Translations under genes and position numbers: made by a program
DNA from: Manis javanica
Lineage: Eukaryota; Chordata; Mammalia; Pholidota; Manidae
Reading direction: 5' to 3'
Assembly (NCBI RefSeq): GCF_040802235.1
Contig: NC_133158.1
Location: forward strand, 86,662,501 to 86,726,500
Length of the DNA: 64,000 nucleotides
Shown here: positions 33,121-45,469 of the stretch, in pieces
How the letters are laid out: every line of letters starts with the position of its first letter
Numbering within the stretch: position 1 is the first letter of the stretch
Notes under the pieces: generated by a model
The model's database searches: none
Seen by the model: the letters and a program-made list of their open reading frames with translations, nothing else
Told to the model about the DNA's origin: nothing

Positions 33121-33175
33121 TACATAAATATATAATATATATATTCCCTCCTGATTCTGTTTCTTTGCATAACTC
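32709..33175 (+). repeat. MLT2-like (ERVL) LTR with embedded CA repeat
   Basis: It starts TGTGATGGTCAGTTTTATGT and carries GTGTCAATTTGACTGGC, AACATTATTCTCTTTGTGTT, ATCCAATCAGCTGAATGCCT, CTTGGGACTTGTGAGCCTCC and ATAATCAC, then an (AC)n expansion and a TATATA tail. Probably the 3' LTR of the ERVL relic at 31690-32315. Confidence 0.75.
33064..33118 (+). repeat. (CA)n microsatellite, 55 bp
   Basis: Pure CA dinucleotide run inside the LTR at the position where related LTRs have a short CA-rich stretch. Confidence 0.97.
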
Positions 33176-33329
33176 TCATATATCACCCAAGTAAAGCCAT
33201 CTGGCAGTTAGGGGGACATACCCTAGTTCTTCTGTTTGCCCTTGGCCCACATCTGCTTTCACATACTGCCTCACTCAGGGAGAGAACCCTGTGAAGAAAA
33301 GGATCCTCCAAATGAAACCCAGGAGATCA

Positions 33330-33768
33330 ACACATATCAGTTTCCCAGAGCTGCTGTAAGAGAATCCCACAAACTGGGTGTCATAAAACAACAGAATGTA
33401 TTCTCTCATAGTTCTGAAGGCTACACATATGAAATCAAGCTTGTCAGCCAGGCCATACTCCCTCTGAAACCTCTAAATCCTTCCTTCCCTTTGTGTAGCT
33501 TCTGGGGCTTGCAGGCATCTCTGATTTGCGGCTGCAGCACTTCAGTCTCTGCCTCTATAGTCATATTCTGGCATTCTCCTGGTGGAATTCTATCCAATTT
33601 CCCTCTTATAAGAACAACAGTCATACTGGGTTAGGGTACACCCTAATGGTGGCTTACCTTAACTACATCTGCAAAGATCCCATTTCCAAATAAAGTCACA
33701 TTCACAGGTCCTGGGGTGAGGACCCTCGTTTATTTGGAGGATATGATTCAACCCATAATACCATCTTA
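33330..33768 (-). repeat. MLT1 (MaLR) LTR, antisense
   Basis: Reverse-orientation MLT1 phrases: TATCAGTTTCCCAGAGCTGC, CACAAACTGGGTGTCATAAA, AACAACAGAATGTATTCTCT, CCATACTCCCTCTGAAACC and CATTTCCAAATAAAGTCACA. The 132-codon ORF over it is chance. Confidence 0.9.
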
Positions 33769-33779
33769 ACTCATCAATG

Positions 33780-34400
33780 TAATGTATCAGTCAAAAAGTT
33801 TACCGGGTTTCTAACAAAACCAAAGATTGAGATGGCCAATCAGGTGACCCAAGGAACCAAAAGAGAACTTTTAAAAAATGAATTAACTATCTTCACTTTG
33901 GATATCATATACAAGACTACCGTAACCATAAAACAAGAACAGGCTGTAACTAAAAGATTGTAATCAGAGGAAAATGCAGTTCCTACAAATTAAAAATAAT
34001 TTAAATTTGATAAATGACAATTAATGCTAAATGATTGATTTGGAAGATAAAGTTAAAGAACTCCCCACAATTGAAGAACAAAAAGCAAAGAAATAGTATG
34101 TGAGGAAATAAAGTTAAGAAACATGAAGGACTAACTCAGCATGTATGTTGTCTAACAAATAAAAGTTACAGGAAGGCAGAAAAAGAGAAAATGAAGGACA
34201 AATAATCAAATATGTAACAGAAGAAGATTTTCTGTAAGGTCCAAAACCACAAATGTTGCAGTTTACAAGAGTACTACAAATGTCAAGACAATAAAAATCC
34301 TTGCTTTAGACAATAGTTGGTGAAATTTCAGAACTCTAAGGGCTCAAAGAAATTGCCAGTTTCCCCAAAGGAAAAAATATCCATACAGGAACTGATGCAT
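33780..34400 (+). repeat. A-rich L1M/HAL1-like relic (part 1)
   Basis: A-rich plus strand with AAAGTTAAAGAACTCCCC, TGAAGAACAAAAAGCAAAG and GAAATTTCAGAACTCTAAGG, reminiscent of HAL1/L1M internal sequence. It seems to continue at 35245 beyond an LTR insertion. Low certainty. Confidence 0.35.
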
Positions 34401-34429
34401 AGCAAACTCTAGGCGGCACTGTTCGCATG

Positions 34430-35240
34430 GCATTCCCTAGGATTGTATCCCAGTCAGAAAATGCCTCCAGGAGCTGGATAGTGCTGGATGGGTATTAGAA
34501 GGCAGGAGATCAATACTTTGGTATACTAAGAAATATGGTTGGTCTTTATTCCTGCTTTATAGCACAGAGCTCCTAAAATTCTTGTAATTTTCTAAGTGAT
34601 AGGAGTGTCTTTTGTTGTTCTTGACAAGCCCGTTTGAACACACCTGTGGTCTATGTTAATGAGGTGATTTTGGGTGGGGTTCCTATATAGCTTTAGATTG
34701 GGGCTGGTCACCAGAAATACCAAGTGATTAGAAGGCTGGAAAGTTCAATCACCCACTGCCCTCTGGCTCCTTAAAAACTGAACAAGTAGATTTGGCAAGC
34801 TTATCAGGTGGTGAACGCATCCATGTGCCATGTGCACCACCTTTCCATGGGGACAGAAGCTCCAGCCCTTGGCACCCTACCAAACCTTGCTTGTGTACCT
34901 CTGCATCTGATTGTTAATCTATATGTTTTATAATATCCCTTATAATAAACTAGTAAATGTAAGTATATGTTCCCCTGAGTTTTGTGAGCTCCTCTAGCAA
35001 ATTAATAGAACCTAGGAGGGGGTTGTGGGAACCTCTGATTTATAGCCAGTTGGTCAGAAGCACAAGTGACAACCTGGAGTTGTGATTGGCATCTGATGTG
35101 GGGTCCAGCCTTATGGGACTGAACTCTTAACAGGCAGGATCTAATGCTATCTCCAAGTAGATAGTGTAACTTGTCAGACACCTGTTGGTGTCCACTGAGA
35201 ATTGGAGAATTGCTTGGGGTCACTGGAAAACACCCCAGAA
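34430..35240 (+). repeat. Ancient LTR, family not assigned
   Basis: It contains a poly(A)-signal region (CCCTTATAATAAACTAGTAA), GTTCCCCTGAGTTTTGTGAG, GGGGGTTGTGGGAACCTC, TATAGCCAGTTGGTCAGAAG and TGGTGTCCACTGAGAATTGG. I recognise this 3' half as a widespread old mammalian LTR. Boundaries are approximate. Confidence 0.55.
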
Positions 35241-35244
35241 ATGT

Positions 35245-36150
35245 TTCAAATGCTAAGTATAAATTATGTTGAAGACACATGTATATATTTATCCAAACTA
35301 GAATTCAAATGTGAGATCAAAATAAATAAATGTCCTGACCTGCAAAGTGAGTTATCACTCAGAGAAACTCTCTGAAATAATTACAAGAGAATATATAATA
35401 GAAAAATTTCAAATGAATACAACAAAGCAGAAGATGTGACATATCAAGAAGGAGCAGCACACAAATGCACAGTTAAGTCTTAATATTGTTAATGCATAAT
35501 GCTTAAACACATCGAAAAAATATGGTCATAAAATTCCTGACAATAAGAGTAGAGAGAGGGATGAGGGGGTGGGGGCAAAACCAACGTAAATAAAACTGAA
35601 AAATGTGCTAAGATTCATCCTAGATGTTGCTAAAATCATAATGTTAAACGTTGCTATAATTAACTACAGATATTACTAAAAATGTAAATCTGTATATAAA
35701 TGAAAAGAATAAGCACTGATGTATAATTTCCAATTCCCATTAATGGAAAAGAAACTTGGAAGAGAAAATCAATCAAACAAATTGAGGAAAGAATAGAAGA
35801 AGAAGAAAAGAGAACAAAAGACAGAACATGAGATGGCAGGGATAAGTCCAAGCACACCTATATTATCATATATGAAAGTCTTCGATTAAAATATTAGATA
35901 TTTTTTAAAGTGACTCTATGTATGATCGAAAAGAATTGTATTTACAACAATACTGCACTGAAAGTTTGAAAATGATATATTAATCAAAGGCTAAGAAAAC
36001 AACAATTTTGACAATATTATAATCAAGAACAAATAGAATTCACAACTAAAAAATGAAAAAGACTACTTTTTTGATATTGATAAAATACACACTATGACTC
36101 TTTCTGTTCCTTGCTAATCTCCTTTTTCAATTAAAAAAGAGCCAGTCTCA
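35245..36150 (+). repeat. A-rich L1M/HAL1-like relic (part 2)
   Basis: A-rich plus strand with AACTAGAATTCAAATGTGAG and AGAGAAACTCTCTGAAATAA, and a repeat-rich tail with AATAAAGCCTTATTATTTAT near 36175. Probably the continuation of 33780-34400. Confidence 0.35.
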
Positions 36151-36439
36151 GCTTTAGAGGCTTGTGCAGGCACCAATAAAGCCTTATTATTTATCATATT
36201 GTTTTGTTTCTAGCACATTTGTTTTTACAGTTAAGTTCTATTCATGGATATTTAATTTTGGTCTTCCAATTATAGTGTTGATAGTTATATTTTTAAATAA
36301 ATCTGGAAGTATAAAAAGCAAGTGAGTGTAAAACATTCCAAGTAAATAACAGCATATATGAGACTTGGTAGAGCAAAATACTCGGAGGTACCAGGTGACA
36401 CTATAAAGATGTGACAACTGACAAAAGTGACGAGGCACA

Positions 36440-36640
36440 GAACGGCTAGCTGCTCACCGAACCTGCACAGCTGAACTGCACTCCCTGGGCTCCTTTACAG
36501 GTGAGGGAGTTCTGGCCAGTGGTGAGTGGAAGTCACATGACCTCTTTTATGCAATCTTCCATCCTCTTTCCCCTCCACTGGCTGAACCTCAAGCTCTAGT
36601 GACAAAGGAAAAATGACAACACAGCAGGAGCTTGGGGGTT
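36440..36640 (+). repeat. MLT1-like LTR fragment
   Basis: CTGGGCTCCTTTACAGGTGA, GAGTTCTGGCCAGTGGTGAG, GGAAGTCACATGACC and ATCTTCCATCCTCTTTCCCC are typical of the middle of MLT1 LTRs. Confidence 0.5.
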
Positions 36641-37289
36641 GTGTGTGTTCCCATAGAGGTAAGAGCAAATATTGATAATGCTTTGTCATCAAGGAAGATT
36701 TCCCTCTGGAAGGGCTTCAGAGCAGTGAACTTTTTCTTGCCTTCAATTGGCTGGTAGCATCATGGAAACACACAGACACTACCCACTCACTCCACATAAT
36801 TATGCCTGTATTCTGCAAGTTTGAATTATATTCCTTGATCTAATTTTTTTATTATATGATACATGATTATATTATATATCATAGATATATAATTACTAGG
36901 TCTTTTTTCTTTTATCAGCATTTTGATGATCAACAGAATTTATCATATTACTTAAGAGAACATACTTTTTTGAGGTTTTAGCAATGAATTTAATAAGGCA
37001 AGGGGAAGCTCTAATTTTATAAGCATCTTATCTGTTCATTGCAGCAGGCCCATAAATACACATAGAAAAGATTTGGAAGCTCTTGCTTCAAGTTGTGGGG
37101 ATATATTCATAAATTAGTAAAACCATTTTTAAAAATTCCAAAGTTAAGAATTCTATGTTAGAATTATCTTTTACCAAATAAAATTCTTATTATTTATGTG
37201 TGTATTGTTCTATTGTATATTTTTGTGTGTATATGTGTGTGTAACCAATTATTAATTATGGATGCAATCTTCTATACACTATCTATTAA
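36641..37289. other. Unassigned intergenic sequence
   Basis: AT-rich; no gene. Confidence 0.35.
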
Positions 37290-37445
37290 TTTTCTGGTTT
37301 AGTTTCTTCTGATGTGAACTTCATTTATTCAACAAGTGTTACTGGGTGCAAACTCTAGACTGAGTGTTGTGACAGACACCCCTTGCTGTACACTAGAGGG
37401 ACACAAGACTAGGTTCCTGTCCTCAAGAAGCTCTAATAGGGGGAA
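37290..37445 (+). repeat. LINE-2 3' tail
   Basis: TTCATTTATTCAACAAGTGT, TTACTGGGTGCAAACTC and GTTCCTGTCCTCAAGAAGCT follow the L2 tail consensus. Confidence 0.65.
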
Positions 37446-37995
37446 ATATTGAGAAAAAAATTAATATAATAACTTTATTCTACTTAAATAAATGAAAACT
37501 GAAAAAGCAGTGAGATAACTTATTTTTGGCTAGTAAAGATAACTTATTTTTTAATTTTAGTGTATGGGAAAAATGAATATCACATACAATTCTAAAGGGA
37601 AAAAAAATGGGTCTGAACACAATTTGGGAACATGAAGTAAAAGCCTTGAAATGTGTGCAGATCTTTCAGCCCAAAGATTTCACTTCTTTGATTCTACCAT
37701 GAAGAAATAGTCATGAATGTATGCAATGAATATGCTTCTAGGATATTCATGGCAGCATTTTTTCTTATTAGCAGTGAATTGGAATTAAATGGCCAATAAG
37801 CAGTATATTTTTATGAGTCAGCCATATGGTAGAATGCAACCTAGGTCTTAGAAAAAGATGCTTTAAAGAGGACTTAAGATATAAAAAATTGTTTTCATGT
37901 GATATTTTTACATTAAATGAAAAAATTAATTACAAATAAATTCATCCTTACATATTCACATTTATATCTGATAATAGAATCTCAGGAGTTTTTAT
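37446..37995 (+). repeat. Old L1M 3' fragment
   Basis: CAAAGATTTCACTTCTTTGA, TAGGATATTCATGGCAGCAT and AATTGGAATTAAATGGCCAA follow the ORF2-end/3'UTR of ancient L1M elements in the plus orientation. Confidence 0.55.
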
Positions 37996-39734
37996 ATTCC
38001 TGTATATACAGATTCACATTTTCTAACCTGGAAATGAGGGGAGTTAGTGCCCCTTGACAAAAAGATGACAAGTGGAAAATGGGAGCCTATAATCCATTCC
38101 AAACAGACTGTGTTATGCATGTGATGCTTTTATGAATGTGAGAGGGCTCCAAGATATGTTGGTCACATTAATTTAGAATTAAAATCTTTAGGATCTGTGT
38201 AGAAGATGTCAGTTGTTTCAGTGTATGACACTCTGTTAATTTAGGAGTTACTGATAACATTTTGGCATTCTCCTCTTGATTCAGCTGCTACTACAACACG
38301 TTACCATGTGTATGGTGCTCAACAGCCCTGGCAAGTAAAGTGGTATGTTTGTTGAGGTAAAGAACTTTGTCTATACTTTCACAATTACAACAGCTATAGC
38401 TTAAATGATAGTGATCACATAAAGTAGGTGTTCTTTCTTCAGTGAGGAGAATGGGCTATAGGAAAAGTAGTACTAAACAATTTTCAACTTGCTTGTGTAG
38501 TATGAGAAGGTTGATGTCACTTTAACTGAATGAGATTTGTATTTTTCTTGGAGTGAGATTTTTTTTCAATGACTGAATTTCTTTCATCTATAAAATCAAC
38601 AAAATGAATAAATGAATTCATTAAAGATGTTAACATTATAATTTTATCTACTGAAGTGCTATTTATCACCTGTATCCTTGGTACCAGGCAGGCAGTCTGA
38701 GGAAGTTTAGGAAAACTGCTTCCCAATAGGTGAAGATGGAAGCTGAAGGTGATTTGCCTTTTTTAGGTTTTCTTCTGGATATCTAAGATAGGGACTAATT
38801 ATGTTAGTTCATTCCTATGAGGGGAAAATGTATTCTGTTTTCTATGAGAAATTATCTTGTAAATAATTAACAGCCAGTGGTCCCATTAGGTTAAAGTGAT
38901 CAGAACTATCTTGGAGACAGGAAGGACCTAAGAGGGTAAACAGAGGAAGGACAAAGGACTGGAAAGATGCCTTTGAAGAAGGGGAAGGAGAAGGAGACAG
39001 GGCTGAGGAAGGGAAAGTTAGTTTAAAAATATATATATATAGAGAGAGAGGCATGAATACCATTTGAACTGAGCCATAGTATACTTATTGACTAATGATG
39101 AATAGTTTTAGCTAGTTTTTTTTTAAAAAAACCTGCCTTTAATAAATTCAGTTATTTTTATGATTTGGTATGATTTAGTATTCTTGGTTAATATGGCATA
39201 CAAAAATATTAGTTCTGGCTGACCTATAAATTATTTGCATTATTTGGACTAGTTAAAATAAACTTTTCTGAACCTCAGCTTTTACCTCTATGAAATGTCA
39301 GATTTGGTCTATATGGTCCCCAAAATACTTTATGGCTTTATATGCTACTATTTAATGATAGTAGAAAAATTCTGTGCACACTGAGATGCTGGTAATGGCA
39401 GCACACTCAACCTGTTCTTGGAAGACCAAAAAGTCTGGAGGTATGCAAACAGCTGGAGGCCAAGAGGTAAAGAGTGGGAACAACAATAAGCATTGTGAAA
39501 TTTCTGTTTGAACTCTTCATTCATATTAGGATATAAGTAACTTGGGCATAAATGTAAAAATGTCTTAGTGTAAACTTCAGAAGTGATGATAAAATACATA
39601 CAGCAGCCGTAATAAGGCTGAATGTGCTATGGCTAATAGACGCAGTGATTTGAGAACAGGGAGGGATGAAAAGGTTTCTTTCCTTTTGGTTTTGAAAAAA
39701 ATACATTGAAGGATATCATTTGTAAGCAAGTACT
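37996..39734. other. Unassigned intergenic sequence
   Basis: No gene seen. There is a purine-rich patch at 38935-39010 (GAAGGAGAAGGAGA) and a (TA)n/(GA)n patch at 39030-39050. The small minus-strand ORFs at 38517-39063 and 39348-39706 are not recognisable. Confidence 0.35.
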
Positions 39735-40290
39735 GCTGAAGGTTAATTGGGTTGTGAGGTGGATTAAAAATGGTCTCTTTTTAAAAATGGTGAGGGTCTA
39801 TGTCCCCTTCACCCTAAATCTTAATGGGTTTTATGCCTGTTTTGACCTACTTTGAAATTATGGCAGAACTAACAGTGGGCCAGCAGGACCAGACTTCAAG
39901 AAACTGGAAGCTTCTACTTTCTGTTTCTTGAAAAATTCTTTCTGGGCCCCCTGGACTATTATGTAAGAACTCTGACTACCTTGCAACCATCATTCTAGAA
40001 AGGTCATAAATTGGTGTTCTGGTCAATAGTTTCAGCTGAACTCAGCCTTCTAGACTTTCCCACCAAGGTACTAGTCATGTTGGGGAAAGGTCTTAGACCT
40101 TTCAGGTTGTCCAATATACCTTTATGCAACCAGATGATCTCAATCCCACATGGGGCAGAAGAGTCCCTGAGATGAGACCTGTTCAACTTCCTAACCCACA
40201 AAATTAAAGATACAGTGAAATTGTTGTTTGATACTGCTAAATCTTGGGGTAATTTGTTATGCAGCAATTGGTAACTGAAACAATATGATA
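39735..40290 (+). repeat. MLT1-type (MaLR) LTR
   Basis: CCCCCTGGACTATTATGTAA, GGTGTTCTGGTCAATAGTTT, CAGCTGAACTCAGCCTTCTA, TAACCCACAAAATTAAAGAT, TGTTATGCAGCAATTGGTAA and CTGAAACAA define the 3' half. The 145-codon minus-strand ORF over it is chance. Confidence 0.7.
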
Positions 40291-40734
40291 AAAGAGTGTT
40301 AGAAATAGGTCTTTTTCCCTGAAATTTTATTTGGTTTGTGGTAATATTAGGGAGACAGTTTACAAAATCAGGTCTTCTCTCTTGAGTCTTTTTCAATGAC
40401 TTCTTGAATGTTATATCTAGACAGACGGTTGCATTATTCATTCACTCCTTTTTTGTTCCTTCTCCTTTCTGTTTTTGGGTGGCTGCATGCCAGTTAGAGG
40501 ACCAGAATTCCTTTAGGTCTGTTGAATGGTAACCCAAGCTCCATTACGTTACCATTCCAAGTAGAAACCAACAACCTCTTGCTCTAAACAGGCAATTTCC
40601 CCCAAAATAGCCCTGACTTCCATGATTAACACCATGTTCGGACTGAGAGTAATTTGTATCTATTTTTTATTACCTGGATTTAGATGAAACAGCTGAGACT
40701 TTGAAAAAGAATTTTTTACCACTTACACTAATCT
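40291..40734. other. Unassigned intergenic sequence
   Basis: Nothing recognisable. Confidence 0.35.
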
Positions 40735-40850
40735 TGTTTTAACTTAGACAAGTTACTCAAACTCTCTGAGGACTAGATTTGCTATTTGTTTTTTAAATAA
40801 AATGAGGATAATAATCCCTACTTTGTTGTGAGGTTGGTAGCAAGTATATA
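40735..40850 (+). repeat. MIR SINE fragment
   Basis: ACTTAGACAAGTTACTCAAA, CTCTCTGAGGACTAG, AAATGAGGATAATAATCCCT and GTTGTGAGG match the MIR core. Confidence 0.8.
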
Positions 40851-40959
40851 TATAAATCACTTACCATAAGATAATTTCACCATATAATACGACATATATA
40901 ATGACTTTGATTATTAGAATAAATTTCTCCCAGATTCATATCCTACTTCTCATTCTGTT

Positions 40960-41065
40960 CACTTCAGTAATTACTGAGTACCTGCCAGAGTTCAGCCTCT
41001 GTTCCTGACACTGGAGATACAAAGATGGGTAAGTCCCAGCTTCTGGTCTTGAGGAAGTCAGAAAT
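40960..41065 (+). repeat. LINE-2 3' tail
   Basis: AGTAATTACTGAGTACCTGC, CTGACACTGGAGATACAAAG and TCTGGTCTTGAGGAAGTC follow the L2 end. A further degenerate copy may lie at 41822-41870 (CATTCATTCAGAAGTATTCA). Confidence 0.6.
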
Positions 41066-42975
41066 CAAGGAAGAATTTGGAAATTAAATCATATGTGTAA
41101 AACCATATCGCTCACACCTGAAGAAATGTGTTTATTTACATATCACAGCAGCTAAAAGAACTGAACACAAAATGCAGCAATAGAGATTCTCTACAAGTAC
41201 CAAATGAGGCAGGAGACAAATCATGTTTTCAAAATCACAGAGAAGTTGAGAACAAGAAAAATATTGTTAAATAAAATCTGGGCAACAAAGCCCCAATTTT
41301 TGTTGAATTAAGTGCAGAATTATATAAACCTATGAATGCATTTTATAAAAGGTTTGGTATAGAATGCTGTCTTTGTTAAAGAGTTTTAAAGGAAGGTAAG
41401 TTTGAACAGTTGGTACCAGTAGTATAACACACATTGCCAAACCAGACCATTACACCTTGAGAAACTGAAAGTGAAATGAACAGGATTAAATTTGCAGTAG
41501 CCTACCTACTATCACGAATGCATACACAGATGTGTATTTTATACCTGAAATACAACAGCTCTAAAAAGCAGCTAGTCTGTACACTGAGGGCAAACAACAC
41601 CTACTGATACATACTCACCCAGAGGCCTATGATAGTCAACATGAGGAACAGTAGTAGGGAAAATTTAAAAAGTGCAGGCAAAACTCTTACCCAGCCCTAA
41701 CTGCACCATCCTCCAGCCCTGTTTCCTGCCTCCTGAACCTTCCTATTACTTCTCCAGTTAGAAGATTTCAATAGAGAGTATTTAATAGGAAATGATAATG
41801 CTGTGTTAATATATGTTGGTGCATCATTCATTCAGAAGTATTCACTGAGTACCAGCTATATTCACACAGTACTAAATCATGCAAATTTTAACACCAATGA
41901 TTTTGTTAAGCCACGGTTTTCACGAACTATATTAAGACCCCTTCCAGCCTTAATACTCCTTGATCCTGGAGCCAAGATTTCTTTGGGACAATTATTTTTG
42001 CCTAAAGGAAGATTTTATTCTATCTTCACTCCAAAACTTATCATCAAACTTAGTTTTGGTACTATGTTTGGCTTAGGACAAACCTATGGTCAGTATTAAG
42101 AGCAATGGAAAACACATGAATTTGGCTAAGTTCCAAAAGTCTCCAAAACAGAGAGAAATTAATATCTCTGTTAAAGATCCTTAGGTATAAAATGTGTCTT
42201 TAAGACATGTAAAAATGTATATTTTATAACATAAGTAAGTTAATATTTAGATCTGACCTAAAAATGTCATAAGGGTACACTGACTTTAAAAATCATTAAG
42301 ATATTTTAAGGTAAAAAAAGGATAATTAAAACATTAAAAATGTAGACCTAAAACTAGGGCTTTAGGATCATTTAATGTAGTTCATTAATGATTTTTAGGA
42401 AATTTTGATATTTAGTATGTTTTTATATTTTTCCATGATTTCAACTTTCCTAGTTAACTGAAATATTTTTTAAAATGCATAATGATACAATTGATTTCGA
42501 TTTTATTTAAGGAGTGTTTTATTCAGCTGATTAGAGTTTCATTTTGATGTTTACTAGAGAAACATTTCCTCTCAGACTATGTGAACAAATGTTGAAAATT
42601 CAGAAATTTAAGAATTTCTGCCTAGAACATTTGATACAATGGAAGAAATATATTTTGTGAGATACCTTTAAGTAGAAGATATTTTCTGAATTCTCTACTT
42701 ATGAATGGACCTTTTTTCAATGAATATTATTTATCGTTTTCATTAACTCACTTAGAATCACAATATTGTATGAACTTTTATGTTGGATAAATACTGAATT
42801 CCTCAGAGATTGAGAATCTGATGGCCAGTTCGGCAACAGAAAAAAGCAAAAAGGTTTCCCGAGGGAAACCTGAATCAGAAATCAAATCTTAAAATCTTTC
42901 AAAGAGAGGTACCTATTTACTGTGATCTCTACATTATATATAATACAATTTCCATGTCATGTAATTAGTAGCTAT
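41066..42975. other. Unassigned intergenic sequence
   Basis: AT-rich, no gene. The 98-codon plus-strand ORF at 41803-42099 has no recognisable domain and unremarkable composition. Confidence 0.35.
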
Positions 42976-43745
42976 AGTGACACAATTATTTTTAAGCTCA
43001 GGTGAAAACAATTGCCAGTCCCACTTTTTGGTTCATGTTACACTATCATTATTAACACAGCCCTTCTCTTGTTTAACTTTGTCTTATTTAATTTTAGTAT
43101 ATTTCCTCTGCAGATCCTATTCCAACTCATATCTGCCCCTCCCCCCAGGGTATATGCTAATATGTTTTATGTCCTAGAAAATTTTTCTCTCTCTCAAACA
43201 GTGTTTCTTTTGTCCTCATGTGTTTTTAATTTGTACAAATGATATTTTATTATGTATTTTGTACACTGAGCATATTTTCAAGATCTATCCATGTGGGTCT
43301 GATTACATCTAGTTCAATTTATGATTACTTCAGAGCATTCTAACATGCATCACCACATTTTATCTATGGATAACTAAGGTATCTTCAAATGCCCACTTTC
43401 ATAAATGCTGCTGAGATACCAAAGAACCAGATTTTGGTTTTGTTCATCTCTCCCTTTACTTTAGTATTTTTTTTTCATTCTCTATTTTATTGATTCTGCT
43501 TCTATCTTTATTACTTCCTTTTTTTTCCCCACCAGCTTTACTCTGTTGTTCCTTTTCTGTCTCCTTGGGTTAAATTCCTAGATCATTTGTTTTTCATGTT
43601 CCAGTTTTCTGATAAATTCAGTCAAAACTATGCTTCCATTAAACATTGTTTTAGTAATGTTCCTTAGACTTGCTTTAGCCAAGTCATTTAGTAGTATGCT
43701 ATTTAAAATCTACAAACACACATGTTTTTTAAAGACATTCTTTTA
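42976..43745 (-). repeat. Antisense old LINE-1 fragments
   Basis: T-rich plus strand with TCAAGATCTATCCATGTGGG, TCTATTTTATTGATTCTGCT and TCCTAGATCATTTGTTTTTC: reverse complements of the L1 3'UTR and of L1 ORF2 sequence. Confidence 0.55.
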
Positions 43746-44673
43746 TGTCTGGTTCTACAGATGAGTTGGCTTAATATGCTGAAGTGAGCTACAAATGAGC
43801 CACTGCTACGCTATGACCCTACTCAGGTGTGGCTCTGAAAGACAATGACAAGAGCAAATCCTCACAGAGCACAGAGCTTCAAACAGCACACTCATTGGTA
43901 TGGACAGAAAAGTAGTCTGAAAGAAGACTATACATATGATTCTGAGATGTGCCATCTGGCTTGGGTGATGGGTCAGAAGCTTGGAAGGAATAAGATTGAA
44001 AGATCAGATTCAAGGAAGACTGAGAAAGAGATATTTGGATAAATTTTTGGAATGAGCCTAAAATGAACAGGAGAAACTGAACAACCAAGTACACAGGTAA
44101 CTCATCCATGGAGGTTAGCTACACTCTGCCCTTGACCTGAGCCCCCAATGGGCCTATAAAGAGCAGTCATGGTGGTAGAGATGGAAATTGTATAAGGACT
44201 TAACAGCATAACCTCCTCCTACCAGTGCTCATCTAAGCACAGCTGCTGTTGAATATCACATCTGCCAATAGCATGGACTGACGCTGAGCCCCAAAATGGT
44301 ACTGTTACTCAAGGAACTCAATCAACTACTTTGTGGCAAGTTTATCCCTTTACAGCAAGGAGGCATGACAATATGCAAATGATCAGGAACCACTGGTCCT
44401 ACCATATATTACATTACCCACATCTGCCAGTCAGGTAGAATGTTGAAATGGCTTCTGAACAGGTACATGCTAAGGTATCACCTTGTTGATGACATTCTGT
44501 GGCACTCGAGTGCTGTCCTTCAGGTTGTGATATATACTTTGAACCATTGTTCACTATATGTGTGGACTGTGACAGGCAGAACATATGGATCCAGCATTCA
44601 AAGGATAGAAACAGGAGTAGCTCTCACCGTTACTCACAATGGACCACTTTGGATGTTCCTACTTTTATGTGCA

Positions 44674-44689
44674 AAATGTGGGTGGGTTA
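44674..44689 (+). repeat. Target-site duplication of L1, left copy
   Basis: AAATGTGGGTGGGTTA, matching 45454-45469 with one G/A difference. Confidence 0.85.
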
Positions 44690-45453
44690 CTCCTGCACTG
44701 CTGGTGGGAATGTAAATTAGTTCAACCACTGTGGAAAGCAGTATGGAGGTTCCTCAAAATGCTCGAAATAGAAATTCCATTTGACCCAGGAATTCCACTT
44801 CTAGGAATTTAACCTAAGAATGCAGCAGTCCAGTTTGAAAAAGACAGACGCACCCCTATGTTTATCACAGCACTATTTACAATAGCCAAGAAATGGAAGC
44901 AACCTAAGTGTCCATCAATAGATGAATGGATAAAGAAGATGTGGTACATATACACAATGAAATATTATTCAGCCATAAGAAGAAAACAAATCCTACTATT
45001 TGCAACAACATGGATGGAGCTACAGGGTATTATGCTCAGTGAAATAAACCAGGCGGAAAGAGACAAGTACCAAATGATTTCACTCATATGTGGAGTATAA
45101 GAACAAGGAAAAACTGAAGGAACAAAACAGCAGCAGAATCACAGAGCCCAAGAATGGACTAACAGTTACCAAAGGGAAAGGGACTAGGGAGGATGGGTGG
45201 GAAGGGAAAGATAAGGGCAGGGAAAAAGAAAGGGGGCATTACGATTAGCATGTATAATGTGGCGGGGGGGCACCGGGAGGGCTGTACAACACAGAGAAGA
45301 CAAGTAGTGATTCTACAGCATCTTACTACACTGATGGACAGTGACTGTAATGGGGTTTGTCGGGGGGACTTGGTGAAGGGGGAAGCCTAGTAAACATAAT
45401 GTTCTTCATGTAATTGTAGATTAATGATACCAAAAAAAAAAAAACACATAAAT
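44690..45453 (+). mobile_element. 5'-truncated LINE-1 (ORF2 end + 3'UTR)
   Basis: It begins within ORF2 (GCACTGCTGGTGGGAATGTA, ACCACTGTGGAAAGCAGTAT), reads through the conserved ORF2 C-terminus (codons at 44858-45100 give EWIKKMWYIYTMKYYSAIRR) to TAA at 45098-45100, then a 3'UTR with the G-rich tract, and an A-rich tail ending near 45453. Flanked by a 16-bp duplication. Same family as the copies at 1-2376 and 20192-20591. Confidence 0.92.
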
Positions 45454-45469
45454 AAATGTAGGTGGGTTA
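45454..45469 (+). repeat. Target-site duplication of L1, right copy
   Basis: AAATGTAGGTGGGTTA, one mismatch to 44674-44689. Confidence 0.85.

Noticed and set aside
33236..33634. 132-codon plus-strand ORF
   Set aside because: It lies mainly over an antisense MLT1 LTR; composition and context do not support a gene.
40004..40441. 145-codon minus-strand ORF
   Set aside because: It falls over an MLT1-type LTR and adjacent unique DNA; no recognisable domain.
41803..42099. 98-codon plus-strand ORF
   Set aside because: No recognisable domain and no supporting signals; expected by chance in this much DNA.
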